From the IMG/VR virus record IMGVR_UViG_3300046170_000446, positions 1 through 64,000 of that record: 64,000 bases of DNA; one strand, given 5' to 3'. The DNA comes from a virus. The notes below the pieces were generated by a model. It was not told the DNA's origin. It did not search any database and saw only the letters and a program-made list of their open reading frames with translations. The translations under genes were made by a program, and so were the position numbers. Positions 1 through 7,864 of the stretch are shown one piece after another. Within the stretch, counting starts at the first letter, position 1; the number at the start of each line of letters is the position of its first letter.

Positions 1-951
1 AAACCCTTGAGTCGGCATAACACTCTCTTCTCTGTTGAAAGGTGCTGTTCCCTTAACAACAGGCGCATACTGTGAAGGTAAACCGTAATCAGTGTGCTCT
101 CCGCTAGGCAGACTGTCGTTGTAGTCGTAATCTAAGAGGCTCTCATGACGATGTGCAGGGCCTCTCTCAATTAAGAAGTCTGCGGTCTTAGTGAGCCACC
201 TGTCTACAACTACCTCAGAGGCTTTCTTCTTTTGACGATCATCTCTCGAACGCTCTTTATTGGTACGATAACCAATCGCCTTCCTCCGAGTGTACCACTC
301 AGGATGTTCGTTGCGCCTCTTACGGTCTAGCTTATAAACGCCTTTGTTTTTATTACGGCGGTGTCTAATCTTCCGTAATCTCTTTTTCTTATTCCGATGA
401 CGGCGGTAGTACCTCTGATGGTAAATCTTCGCAGGGCCAGCTTGTGGTTGCTGTCTCTCCCTGAAGGTAGGCTTAACAGGACTCTTCCATTCTGTTGCTT
501 CTAAGTCCTCCGCTTCAAGATCAGAAGCCACTCTAGCCATAATATTAGCTAAGATCACATCGTGCTCACTAGCTGTCATAGTGCGCCTCTTATGAAGGTG
601 TGTCCCCTGATCAATGTAAGGATGCCCATACTGCTCGCCTTCCATCGGCTGTATACGCGCTCTCTGATGAACAGGCCGATCTCCGTTATTAGAAGAGTCC
701 GAGGGAGTCAAGAAAACACCTGGAGCTGGAATGGATTTACGATCCCTACCCTCAGGATGCCCCTCGTTAGTGACAGGTAAAGCCTGCTCTCGTCTCCGCA
801 CCGAAGAGGGAGAGGATCTGTAAGACTCATGGTTAGGGCTTTCTCCGTTAGGGAGGGCAGACGCGCCTCCTGCATTAAGCGTGTCAATCCCCTTCTGAGA
901 GCCTTCATCAACATAAGTTTTTACACCAAATAACTCAGGGCGATATGACAT
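1..951 (-). CDS. Probable virion protein, 3' end cut by window edge
   Basis: An open frame of 317 codons runs from an ATG at 951 off the left edge with no stop. The protein starts MSYRPELFGVKTYVDEG, is rich in Pro, Ser and Arg, and has a strongly basic centre of clustered Arg, Lys and His (about residues 190-240). It carries two short helices, IMARVASDLEAEDLEA near residue 143 and VVVDRWLTKTADF near residue 260, that resemble N-terminal motifs of the paralogues at 2771 and 3369. I do not recognise the family. A DNA-contacting or packaged virion protein is an inference from the basic core and the shared motif. Confidence 0.7.
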   Translation of the reverse strand, partial: MSYRPELFGVKTYVDEGSQKGIDTLNAGGASALPNGESPNHESYRSSPSSVRRREQALPVTNEGHPEGRDRKSIPAPGVFLTPSDSSNNGDRPVHQRARIQPMEGEQYGHPYIDQGTHLHKRRTMTASEHDVILANIMARVASDLEAEDLEATEWKSPVKPTFRERQQPQAGPAKIYHQRYYRRHRNKKKRLRKIRHRRNKNKGVYKLDRKRRNEHPEWYTRRKAIGYRTNKERSRDDRQKKKASEVVVDRWLTKTADFLIERGPAHRHESLLDYDYNDSLPSGEHTDYGLPSQYAPVVKGTAPFNREESVMPTQGF

Positions 952-957
952 AACGGC

Positions 958-1341
958 TTACTCCATATCATCTTCAAGATAACGGTCGCAAACTTGCTGA
1001 GCCATCTTCTTAATACGGACTCGGTTGCGGTGAGTCGTGACAGTCTCTTTAACAATCTCTCTGTCATCTATGCTCAAACGGCCTCTAAGAAACTTGTCGC
1101 CCATCTGCGTGAGCGCGTAACTTGTACGGTCTAGCTCAGACTCGATGTTATCTAATCTGCGGGGCATCCCCTCGATAATGTCACCGCCGTACTCATAGAA
1201 CGTATCTTTATGAGGAGAAGCCTCAATCATCTTCATGGCGCGGGTGACTAAATGTCTAAGACGATGCGCCTCAACTCTAGCAGTGGTTACACCTTGAGCT
1301 AAGAGCGCCCAGCTTGCCTGTGAGCTTGCTTTCTTATCCAT
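958..1341 (-). CDS. Small helical protein, unknown function
   Basis: 127 aa, almost entirely predicted helix with many Arg, Lys and Glu residues. It begins MDKKASSQASWALLAQG and ends KKMAQQVCDRYLEDDME, an ending like the RY-containing helices of neighbouring virion-like proteins. The stop lies 6 bp before the start of the next minus-strand gene at 951, so the two are probably cotranscribed. The start lies directly below a perfect 10-bp inverted repeat (1351-1380), with AAGGA and GAGAGAGG as possible ribosome sites. No family recognised; a small structural or assembly protein is a guess from context. Confidence 0.75.
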   Translation of the reverse strand: MDKKASSQASWALLAQGVTTARVEAHRLRHLVTRAMKMIEASPHKDTFYEYGGDIIEGMPRRLDNIESELDRTSYALTQMGDKFLRGRLSIDDREIVKETVTTHRNRVRIKKMAQQVCDRYLEDDME

Positions 1342-1350
1342 AATCCTTAA

Positions 1351-1387
1351 CCTCTCTCATATTAAACTTTATGAGAGAGGCATTATA
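1351..1387 (-). promoter_or_regulatory. TATAAT box plus perfect hairpin over ribosome site
   Basis: Read on the minus strand, TATAAT (1387-1382) is followed by CCTCTCTCAT, a 10-nt loop, and the exact complement ATGAGAGAGG, ending 9 bases before the ATG at 1341. The downstream arm contains the purine-rich GAGAGAGG that could serve as Shine-Dalgarno; a second AAGGA lies outside the stem. The hairpin would be in the leader of a transcript from this promoter, so it could control translation, or act as an operator dyad. Confidence 0.55.
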
Positions 1388-1393
1388 AAGAGA

Positions 1394-2623
1394 TTAAGAG
1401 ACGGCGCTACTCATCGCATTAGCTACACGCTTACGGACACCGTTAACCTCAAGAGACAGGATCTCATCGAGGATCGGATTGTCGAGATAGTTGTTAATCA
1501 AATCTGAAGCGCGTGTATTGTAATGGCGAGTCATATCCCAAACATCACCGTTACTGAGCTTAATCATACGGTCAGATATAGAATTAGGGACAGGAGCAGA
1601 GGCTTCCTCGTTTTCCTCTGAAGGAGCGAGAGTTTCTTGAAGGTCTATAGGCTCCATGTCCTCATTTATGAAAGCGGGTTCTTCTTCAAACTCTTCATCG
1701 ACCTCTACTAAGTCACCCTCGTCAAAGTCGCCAAAGAAATCAAAGTCTTCACTGAGACTCCCGTCGAGATCAAGGCTCTCATCAAAGTCATCATCGTCAA
1801 AGCCATCATCGAAAGAAAGCTCTTCAGAAGCTGTCTTTAGAAGATTAGAGCCGAGCACCTCAGCATCAGGGAGGAGGTCTTGAAACTCATTAGCGTCGTC
1901 TACGCTAACATTAGCTGACGCATCTTCCTCAATCACGGGCGCGGGTACGGGCGCAGGAGGGATCAGCAAAGTCTGCTGTGCGGTCATCATCTGAGACATC
2001 ATATCCATCATGCTCGCTAGCTGACCCTTAATCTCGTTAACCTCACCCTTAACACTCTCAAGTTCTTGATTAGCTACGGGCTCCACCTCCGCAAAAGCCT
2101 GTTGAGCCTCGTCTACGCTGAGAGACTTAGCGATTTCTTGATCCTCACGCTTAATGATGGTGGACTTAAGAGTCGTGTTGTCGAGTCGGTTGATCTCAGC
2201 ATCTACGCTAGCACCGTCCTTAAGGACAGACTTTTGCTTAGTTGCGGTCTTAACCTTACCAATCTCAACCGCGTCATCGTTAGTGTCTTTGTTCTCTACA
2301 CTCATACGGGTAGAAGAACCGACAACCTTCTCTTCATCATTAACGGTCTTAATGACGGTCTTCTCAGTGCTCTCTGAGCCAGCGTCGGTAGCTTTACGGA
2401 CGCCAATGTTTGCTGATTGAGGCACATATTTAGAAGTAGAGTCATTAGCGTCTACGAGCCAATTCTTAGACACAGCGGCTCGTAGAGAACCCAACTGAAA
2501 AGACTCGCCTCCAATCTTGAGGGTAGTGCCGTTAAACTCAACGATGTCTCCCTCGTACAAGTCTCTCTCGATCTGTCCGAGGTGGATTTTGGTGACTGCG
2601 CGATATGTCTTAAACTCGCTCAT
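1394..2623 (-). CDS. Acidic coiled-coil virion-like protein, unknown
   Basis: 409 aa. The N-terminal 60 residues (MSEFKTYRAVTKIHLGQIER, then GDIVEFNG) look like a small beta domain. A charged middle follows, then a coiled coil with Met/Gln repeats at about 190-225, a Pro-Ala linker, and a highly acidic stretch (about 235-330). A final helical domain of about 60 residues ends RKRVANAMSSAVS. GGGAGA lies 10 bases before the ATG. Domain order (beta head, coiled coil, acidic spacer, helical tail) suits a virion or assembly protein, but I do not recognise the family. Confidence 0.75.
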   Translation of the reverse strand: MSEFKTYRAVTKIHLGQIERDLYEGDIVEFNGTTLKIGGESFQLGSLRAAVSKNWLVDANDSTSKYVPQSANIGVRKATDAGSESTEKTVIKTVNDEEKVVGSSTRMSVENKDTNDDAVEIGKVKTATKQKSVLKDGASVDAEINRLDNTTLKSTIIKREDQEIAKSLSVDEAQQAFAEVEPVANQELESVKGEVNEIKGQLASMMDMMSQMMTAQQTLLIPPAPVPAPVIEEDASANVSVDDANEFQDLLPDAEVLGSNLLKTASEELSFDDGFDDDDFDESLDLDGSLSEDFDFFGDFDEGDLVEVDEEFEEEPAFINEDMEPIDLQETLAPSEENEEASAPVPNSISDRMIKLSNGDVWDMTRHYNTRASDLINNYLDNPILDEILSLEVNGVRKRVANAMSSAVS

Positions 2624-2679
2624 AAGATTAAGTCTCCCGTCATTAGGGTGGTAAAAAAGTTTGGCTTAGGATAGCCGAA

Positions 2680-2770
2680 AGTAAGACCAATGCAAGAAAA
2701 ATGCAAGCTCGGTAGGTTGACTATAAACATACACTCACAAACAGTTAAAGATTAAAGTAAGGGTCTTACT
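2680..2770 (+). promoter_or_regulatory. Leader with TATAAA box and inverted repeat ending at ATG
   Basis: AGTAAGACC (2680-2688) is exactly complementary to GGTCTTACT (2762-2770), which abuts the ATG at 2771 and overlaps the AAGGG ribosome site. The 73-nt loop contains TTGACTATAAACATACAC with a TATAAA box at 2722-2727. A transcript started in the loop would lack the upstream arm and leave the start free; a read-through transcript could hide it. The box resembles TATAAnAnACAC sequences at 10300 and 35418. Confidence 0.5.
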
Positions 2771-3352
2771 ATGAACAAGATGGCTAGCAACATTGTAGAT
2801 CGGTGGCTCGTCACCGCTTCAGATGAAGATGAGGGTATCCTTAGTGCCGACTTTAGTGAGGACGGAGACGTAGGGGCTCTCGGTGCGCGAATACCTAGTT
2901 TTATACCTACCGATGGGCCTAAAGGTAAGGCGAGCAACAAACACTACGGTAAGGGTGTCAAAGAGGATAAATACAAGTGGACACCTAAGAATAGAGGAAA
3001 AAAGTGTTGGTCAAACATTAGAAATGATGTGAGGAACGAGCATCGCAAGACATGGAAAAAAGCCAAAAAGAAGACTAAACAGACGTACAATAATAATTTT
3101 AACGATTACTTTTACGATAAAAGTAAAAAGGATAGGAGGGACGCTCTCTGCTACCATAAAAACCCTAAACAACCTGGGCAACATAAAGACCTCGCAAGCG
3201 TACCTTCAGGAAAAGCAAATAAGGCTCCTGAAGGAGGGGACTACAACAATACAGCTTACGACAAGCTGTATTGGGCGGCTCGCCTCAAGCCAGCTAAGAA
3301 AACGGCAAACGAAGAGATGGTCGCTAATATTATAGATCGCTACGAACCATAA
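2771..3352 (+). CDS. Basic protein, first of two tandem paralogues
   Basis: 193 aa, rich in Lys and aromatic residues. It begins MNKMASNIVDRWLVTASDED and ends NIIDRYEP. The core holds YKWTPKNRGKKCWS, then NFNDYFYDKSKKDRRDALCY, then HK and GQHKDL segments. The next gene (3369) repeats the same order with diverged sequence, so the pair arose by duplication; the intergenic gap is 16 bp. Two conserved Cys (KKCWS and ALCYHK) occur in both. No family recognised. Small size, positive charge and the shared N-terminal tag suggest a virion-packaged or DNA-associated protein, which is inference. Confidence 0.75.
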   Translation: MNKMASNIVDRWLVTASDEDEGILSADFSEDGDVGALGARIPSFIPTDGPKGKASNKHYGKGVKEDKYKWTPKNRGKKCWSNIRNDVRNEHRKTWKKAKKKTKQTYNNNFNDYFYDKSKKDRRDALCYHKNPKQPGQHKDLASVPSGKANKAPEGGDYNNTAYDKLYWAARLKPAKKTANEEMVANIIDRYEP

Positions 3353-3368
3353 GATTAGGAGTCTCACC

Positions 3369-3899
3369 GTGAACAAGATGGCTAGTGACATCGTAGACAG
3401 GTGGCTCGTAACTGCGTCTGCTTTTGATGAAGACGGCGACGTGGAAGCTATCGGCGCGAGGATACCTGCAAGCTCAAATACCGAAAAGCCCAAAGGCAAA
3501 AAGAGCATGGGCAACTACGGTAATAGAGGCGGTGGCGTAAATAAAAAGCGTTATAAGTGGACTCGGAAAAAAATACGAAAGTGCTGGTCTGAGAAAAGAC
3601 CTGCGCTCCTGAAGAAATATTACGCTAAGTGGAAAGAGCTCTCTAGCGAGGACAGGCGTAACTACAAAAACTTCAACGCATACTTTAAAGAGGAAACCGT
3701 AGACGATAGGGCAGATAGCCTCTGTTACCATAAAGACGAGTTTGCACCTGGAAAGCACGAAGATTTAGAAGGCGCTCCTCCCACCAAACTCAGTAAAGAC
3801 CCCAAGGCTAATAACGCGTACCAAAAGTTTTATTGGAGCAAGCGGTTAAAGAAGAAAGCCTCTCTAATCGAAAACGTAGTCAACCGATACGAGCCCTAA
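3369..3899 (+). CDS. Basic protein, second of two tandem paralogues
   Basis: 176 aa paralogue of the gene at 2771. The N-terminal tag NKMASDIVDRWLVTAS is nearly identical, and the core repeats YKWTRKKIRKCWS, NFNAYFKEE, DSLCYHKDE and GKHEDL. It ends ENVVNRYEP. The ATG or preceding GTG lies just behind a TTAGGAG ribosome site. Head and tail tags are better conserved than the middle, which suggests that the ends contact something fixed, such as capsid or protease, while the core diverged. A long inverted repeat terminator follows. Confidence 0.75.
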   Translation: MNKMASDIVDRWLVTASAFDEDGDVEAIGARIPASSNTEKPKGKKSMGNYGNRGGGVNKKRYKWTRKKIRKCWSEKRPALLKKYYAKWKELSSEDRRNYKNFNAYFKEETVDDRADSLCYHKDEFAPGKHEDLEGAPPTKLSKDPKANNAYQKFYWSKRLKKKASLIENVVNRYEP

Positions 3900-3901
3900 T
3901 A

Positions 3902-3960
3902 CGATTGAGGGGGATGCCTCACTAGACTTTCTTAGCCTAGAGCGACACCCCCCTCAATCG
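3902..3960. terminator. Bidirectional terminator-like inverted repeat
   Basis: CGATTGAGGGGG (3902-3913) pairs perfectly with CCCCCTCAATCG (3949-3960) across a 35-nt loop. It sits between the convergent gene ending at 3899 and the HU gene whose stop is at 3986. There is no T tract on either side, so an intrinsic terminator is likely but not certain. Confidence 0.6.
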
Positions 3961-3985
3961 GTAAGCAATCAACCCTGATAGGAGA

Positions 3986-4264
3986 TTAGCCGTTGACGCT
4001 CTCCTTGAGAGCCTTACCTGGCTTGAACCCTACCGTCTTAGACGCAGGGATCGTGATCGCTTCCTTAGTGCGAGGGTTGACACCCTGACGCTCAGAGCGT
4101 TGGCGAAGCTCAAACGTGCCAAAGCCTGTGAGCTGTACGTTCTCGCCGTTAGCGAGCGCATTTGAGATCTCCTCAAAGGTACGCGCCACGATATCCTTGA
4201 TGATTTGCTTGTCAAGCCCTGAGAATGAGCTTGCGATGTTAGATGACAGTTCATTTCTTGTCAT
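3986..4264 (-). CDS. HU/IHF-family DNA-bending protein
   Basis: 92 aa, the normal HU length. The start MTRNELSSNIASS follows AGGAGA with good spacing; a longer frame to 4333 has no ribosome site. Family marks are visible: helical N-terminal dimerisation part (DIVARTFEEISNAL), GFGTFELRQR before the DNA-binding arm, an arm with R-x-G-x-NPRT, then IPASKTVGFKPGKALKESVN. HU proteins bend DNA and condense it or help replication and recombination. Phage copies often replace or redirect the host protein. It is transcribed alone or with the upstream dehydrogenase on the minus strand. Confidence 0.95.
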   Translation of the reverse strand: MTRNELSSNIASSFSGLDKQIIKDIVARTFEEISNALANGENVQLTGFGTFELRQRSERQGVNPRTKEAITIPASKTVGFKPGKALKESVNG

Positions 4265-4342
4265 GTAGGTTCTCCTGATTAGGGAAAGAGGATTGGGGAG
4301 CCATATCCTTAACCACTCTAACTGAATTTGCAAGCACTTTTA

Positions 4343-5563
4343 TCAGACACCCTCAACATCAGAGTCATCTCTAAAGAGCCCACAGAAGTCATATAAGACG
4401 TTCGAGTTAGACTTAATGTAATCTTTATCAAAAGCCTTGTGCGCTGTACATACGAGCACTGTATCTGCCCAGTCTAGGGCTTCTTCTAAAGAAGGTTGAC
4501 TAACCATCTCTAGACCATGTTCTGAGATGCTAGGTACATGAGGATCATAATAAGAAATGTCCTCAAAATCAGCGCCAGTAGGGTCAAGCTCATCGTGCTT
4601 CAAGAGGAAAAGGCTCTTGAGAAGCCTTAATGACGGAGACTCCCTGTAATCTGAAATATCAGGCTTGTAAGCAACACCTAACAGCAAAACCTTGCCTAGA
4701 AGATTACTCTGAGCCATACGGACACACCGCTTAACCATGTCTTGATTAATCATCATGGCTTCGCGAACAAGGCGACTATCTGACTTGTGGAGTAGGTAGA
4801 AAGGGTCTACGGGGATGCAGTGTCCTCCGACACCTAAAGACGGGTAAAAGGCTTGAAAACCAAAAGGCTTAGTCTTAGCCGCTTCGATGACCTCCCACAC
4901 GTCAATGTCTAGCTCTTTACACATACGGGAGAAGTCATTAGCGAGCGCGATGTTTACAGCTCGGTAAGTGTTCTCAAGGAGCTTGCTTGACTCCGCGACC
5001 GCAGTAGAAGAAACCTCTTTTAAGGTGAACAGCTCTGAGTAGAAGCCTCTAGCTTTGGTTAGGGCTTCTTCGCTGTCAGCACCTAAGACTTTAGGGATGT
5101 CTTTAATCTCAAACTGCTGGTTATTAGGATCAACTCTCTCGGATGAGAAGACCACATGAGCTTGAGGGAAAAGAGGTCTAGCCATCTCTTTGGTGAAGTT
5201 GGGATAGACCGTAGACTCGATAATGACAACTGCGCCCTCTTTAACGTGAGCCTTAATGTCTTCAAGAGCCCCCATGATAGGTTTGAGGTCAGGTTTCTTG
5301 TCCCATGTCACAGGTGTAGGAACACACACAGAGATGCAATCTGCCTCAGATAAGTCTGAAGGGTCTAGCGTGGGGCTAATCTTAGCGATAATCTTAGACA
5401 GCCTCTCTGTGGGGATGTCTTCAATGTAGCTGACACCTTTATTTAAGTGACTTATCTTAGACTCATCTTTATCATAAGCGATTACATTAAACCCTCTTTC
5501 CGCAAAGAGGGTGGCGAGAGGGAGCCCGACGTAGCCGAGCCCTACTATTCCAACTTTCTTCAT
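4343..5563 (-). CDS. UDP-glucose/GDP-mannose dehydrogenase family enzyme
   Basis: 406 aa. The family performs an NAD-dependent four-electron oxidation of a nucleotide sugar C6 alcohol to a uronic acid. Visible: Rossmann GIVGLGYVGLP at the N-terminus, VCVPTP, ESTVYP, the central helix SKLLENTYRAVNIAL, the catalytic Cys in GVGGHCIPVDPFYL, and the C-terminal KVLLLGVAYKPD and DTVLVCTAH. The start MKKVGIVG has AAAGGA 7 bases upstream; an in-frame GTG/ATG 18 bases earlier is less good. The substrate cannot be read; UDP-N-acetyl sugars and UDP-glucose are both possible. It sits divergently beside a glycosyltransferase, suggesting a shared role in changing surface glycans or decorating virion or DNA. 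Confidence 0.92.
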   Translation of the reverse strand: MKKVGIVGLGYVGLPLATLFAERGFNVIAYDKDESKISHLNKGVSYIEDIPTERLSKIIAKISPTLDPSDLSEADCISVCVPTPVTWDKKPDLKPIMGALEDIKAHVKEGAVVIIESTVYPNFTKEMARPLFPQAHVVFSSERVDPNNQQFEIKDIPKVLGADSEEALTKARGFYSELFTLKEVSSTAVAESSKLLENTYRAVNIALANDFSRMCKELDIDVWEVIEAAKTKPFGFQAFYPSLGVGGHCIPVDPFYLLHKSDSRLVREAMMINQDMVKRCVRMAQSNLLGKVLLLGVAYKPDISDYRESPSLRLLKSLFLLKHDELDPTGADFEDISYYDPHVPSISEHGLEMVSQPSLEEALDWADTVLVCTAHKAFDKDYIKSNSNVLYDFCGLFRDDSDVEGV

Positions 5564-5614
5564 TATTATTCCTTTAACCATGCTTTTAAAACGGTAAGTC
5601 TGCGCGAGGGCAAC

Positions 5615-7864
5615 ATGGAAATGAGACTAAAGTGTACTCCTGCTCAGGGATGTGAAATTAAAGATAACACGATTATCTCAAGAGCCAGCGATAACAGGTC
5701 TTCTCATACTCTCAAAGTATCTCTCTATAAAGGGTTACTTGAGTTAGGGGAGTATTCTCTGTCTTGTAGCCTTAGCTTAGGGGCTCTCACAGAAAGAGTG
5801 CGTACAAGCACAAAAAAATCAAGTGTAAGAATAATGGTAGAAGAGTTGGGGACAGGAGAGACTCACTACTCTAACGCTGTAGAGTGTTTCTTAAGCAAAG
5901 ACAGCAAGGAAAAGCTAAGCCTACAGTTTACACATGGAGGACACACAGAAGTCTCGATCACACTAATCGCTCAAGGGGCGATTCGTGGAGCGCATAAGAT
6001 TAGAGTCGAGAATGCCTCAATGAGCGTGAAGAGAAACCGAAAAGAGCGCAAGGTAGCTCGTCAAACTTATAAAAGCTCTTTCGGTTTCACTCCGATTGAA
6101 GTCCCTAATCAAGCCTTAGAAGCTACCCTCACTTTAAAGAGCTTAAGGCTTACGAAAGGTCTGTATAGCGTCTATGTGCTTGCGTGCGGTAAAGGAACCC
6201 TCTCTATAGACCAAGAAGAGGGCAACCTGACTAGTATTGCCTTAAAAGAACAACACGGGGAGCAAAGTACCGATTTCCGCATAAACTCCACGAAAACAGT
6301 TACTGTCAAATTAGAAAATGCTGTAGGCACTGTACACCTCGACCGTATCCAATTTAATCGACATGAAACCTCGACATGGGATGAAGAAGAGAAAATATGC
6401 GCTGTAATACCTGCCTTTAACGCTGAAAAGACCCTTGAGAGGTCAGTCTTAAGCCTTGTCCACCAAACTCTCCCACCTCACACTATCTTCATCATTGACG
6501 ATTGCTCATCAGACAACACTTATGAGAAAGCCTTAGAGATAAGAAAGAAGCATTCAGGGCGAAAGACTAATATAGTAGTCCGAAGAAACGGCGTTAACTT
6601 AGGCCCTTACGTTACTAAGAGCAAAATCATAAAAAGCCACTTAGACCAGTATGTTTTTTGGTGTCTTCAAGATGCAGATGATTACACCTTAAGCGAAAAA
6701 ATCGCTACACAAATCAGAGGCTTTGAAAATCAGAACGTGCTAAGTTGCTACACCTTCGGAAACCGCGTTGATAGTAACGGTCGCATTATTAAAAACAGAG
6801 GGCTAGACGCACGCAGGATTTACGCAGGAGGTATGTTCCATAGAGAGCTATTTAAAAAAATCGGGTTTTTCGAGCCCGTAAAATTTGGGGCTGACGATGA
6901 GTTTTTCTGTAGGCAGTTAAATATGCTCGGTAAAAAAACCACTCTCTCCATTGAAGACCCTCTTTATAAAGCTGAAGTTTTAGAAAGCAGTCTCACTAAT
7001 AAAGAGGCTAAGATGGCTCTTAATACTGAGACAGAAGAGATCAGTCCAGTTAGGCTTCAATACCGCAATCTATTCCCTTCCCGTAAAAGCTACCAAGACC
7101 TCTTTAGCTATCAAGACGGCACACCGCATTCGATGAGGGTGTTCCCTGAAATACATATTAGGATGGCTACTTACCCTAAAAGATTTGAAGTCGCTCTAAA
7201 AACAGCAAAACACCTCTACGAAACCTGTCTTATTTTAGGCGCTCACCTACACATCTGCTTTAACGAAACAGAGATTACGCCGACCTCATTTAAAAGTTTG
7301 TTGGCTAAAGAAAACGTACATTACTACACACCTGAGAAGAACCTGAAAGATAACGGCAAGTTTGTCTGCGTCACGAAAGGAATTAACTTTTGGGTTGATG
7401 ACGATCTTCAGTATAATTTTAACTACTTTGCTCAAAGCCTGCACAGCCTTATCCGATACCCTAAAAACACTCCTATCTGTCTACACGGATATAACGGCAC
7501 TTCTACAATAGGACATGAAGAGAGGGCTCTAATACATTTCAGTACATGCAACGAAGCAGACAAGGAATGTGTCGTCGCAGGCACAGGGACAGTCTCTATG
7601 TGGCTGGAAGATGACCGACTCATAGAGAGCTTGAATAAGATTACGGAGTCTGAGCACACTGGGATGGTAGACCTAATCTTCGGCTATGTTATCGCCACAC
7701 ATGGCAAGAAGGCAGTTAACATTAGACGCGACGAGGTTCTCTTATTTGAGCAAGACCATGAAGAGGAAGAAAACCTCTTCACTACAAACATGAGTAGAAA
7801 AGCTCTATTAGAAGGCTTGCTCGCCTTAATCAACTCTATCCATTCGTTAAAACCATTAGGTTAA
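5615..7864 (+). CDS. Large multidomain glycosyltransferase (GT2 core)
   Basis: 749 aa. The ATG at 5615 has GAGGG upstream; the open frame extends earlier but only antisense to the dehydrogenase. About 250 N-terminal residues are beta-rich and unrecognised. A family 2 glycosyltransferase domain begins near 257 with CAVIPAFNAEKTLERSV, has IIDDCSSDNT, and a DXD-type LQDADDY near 350, then GADDEFF. A further domain from about 509 has IRMATYPKRFEVAL and WVDDDLQY near 592, like a second transferase fold with its own acidic metal site. It probably polymerises or attaches a sugar made with the neighbouring dehydrogenase. Its stop shares TTAA with the convergent gene. Confidence 0.85.
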   Translation: MEMRLKCTPAQGCEIKDNTIISRASDNRSSHTLKVSLYKGLLELGEYSLSCSLSLGALTERVRTSTKKSSVRIMVEELGTGETHYSNAVECFLSKDSKEKLSLQFTHGGHTEVSITLIAQGAIRGAHKIRVENASMSVKRNRKERKVARQTYKSSFGFTPIEVPNQALEATLTLKSLRLTKGLYSVYVLACGKGTLSIDQEEGNLTSIALKEQHGEQSTDFRINSTKTVTVKLENAVGTVHLDRIQFNRHETSTWDEEEKICAVIPAFNAEKTLERSVLSLVHQTLPPHTIFIIDDCSSDNTYEKALEIRKKHSGRKTNIVVRRNGVNLGPYVTKSKIIKSHLDQYVFWCLQDADDYTLSEKIATQIRGFENQNVLSCYTFGNRVDSNGRIIKNRGLDARRIYAGGMFHRELFKKIGFFEPVKFGADDEFFCRQLNMLGKKTTLSIEDPLYKAEVLESSLTNKEAKMALNTETEEISPVRLQYRNLFPSRKSYQDLFSYQDGTPHSMRVFPEIHIRMATYPKRFEVALKTAKHLYETCLILGAHLHICFNETEITPTSFKSLLAKENVHYYTPEKNLKDNGKFVCVTKGINFWVDDDLQYNFNYFAQSLHSLIRYPKNTPICLHGYNGTSTIGHEERALIHFSTCNEADKECVVAGTGTVSMWLEDDRLIESLNKITESEHTGMVDLIFGYVIATHGKKAVNIRRDEVLLFEQDHEEEENLFTTNMSRKALLEGLLALINSIHSLKPLG

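Noticed and set aside
1656-1883. Plus-strand Ser/Lys-rich open frame
   Set aside because: It is the antisense of the acidic part of the 1394-2623 gene; low-complexity shadow without ribosome site.
5447-5614. Upstream extension of the glycosyltransferase frame
   Set aside because: It lies antisense to the dehydrogenase 5' end and lacks a ribosome site; ATG 5615 has GAGGG.
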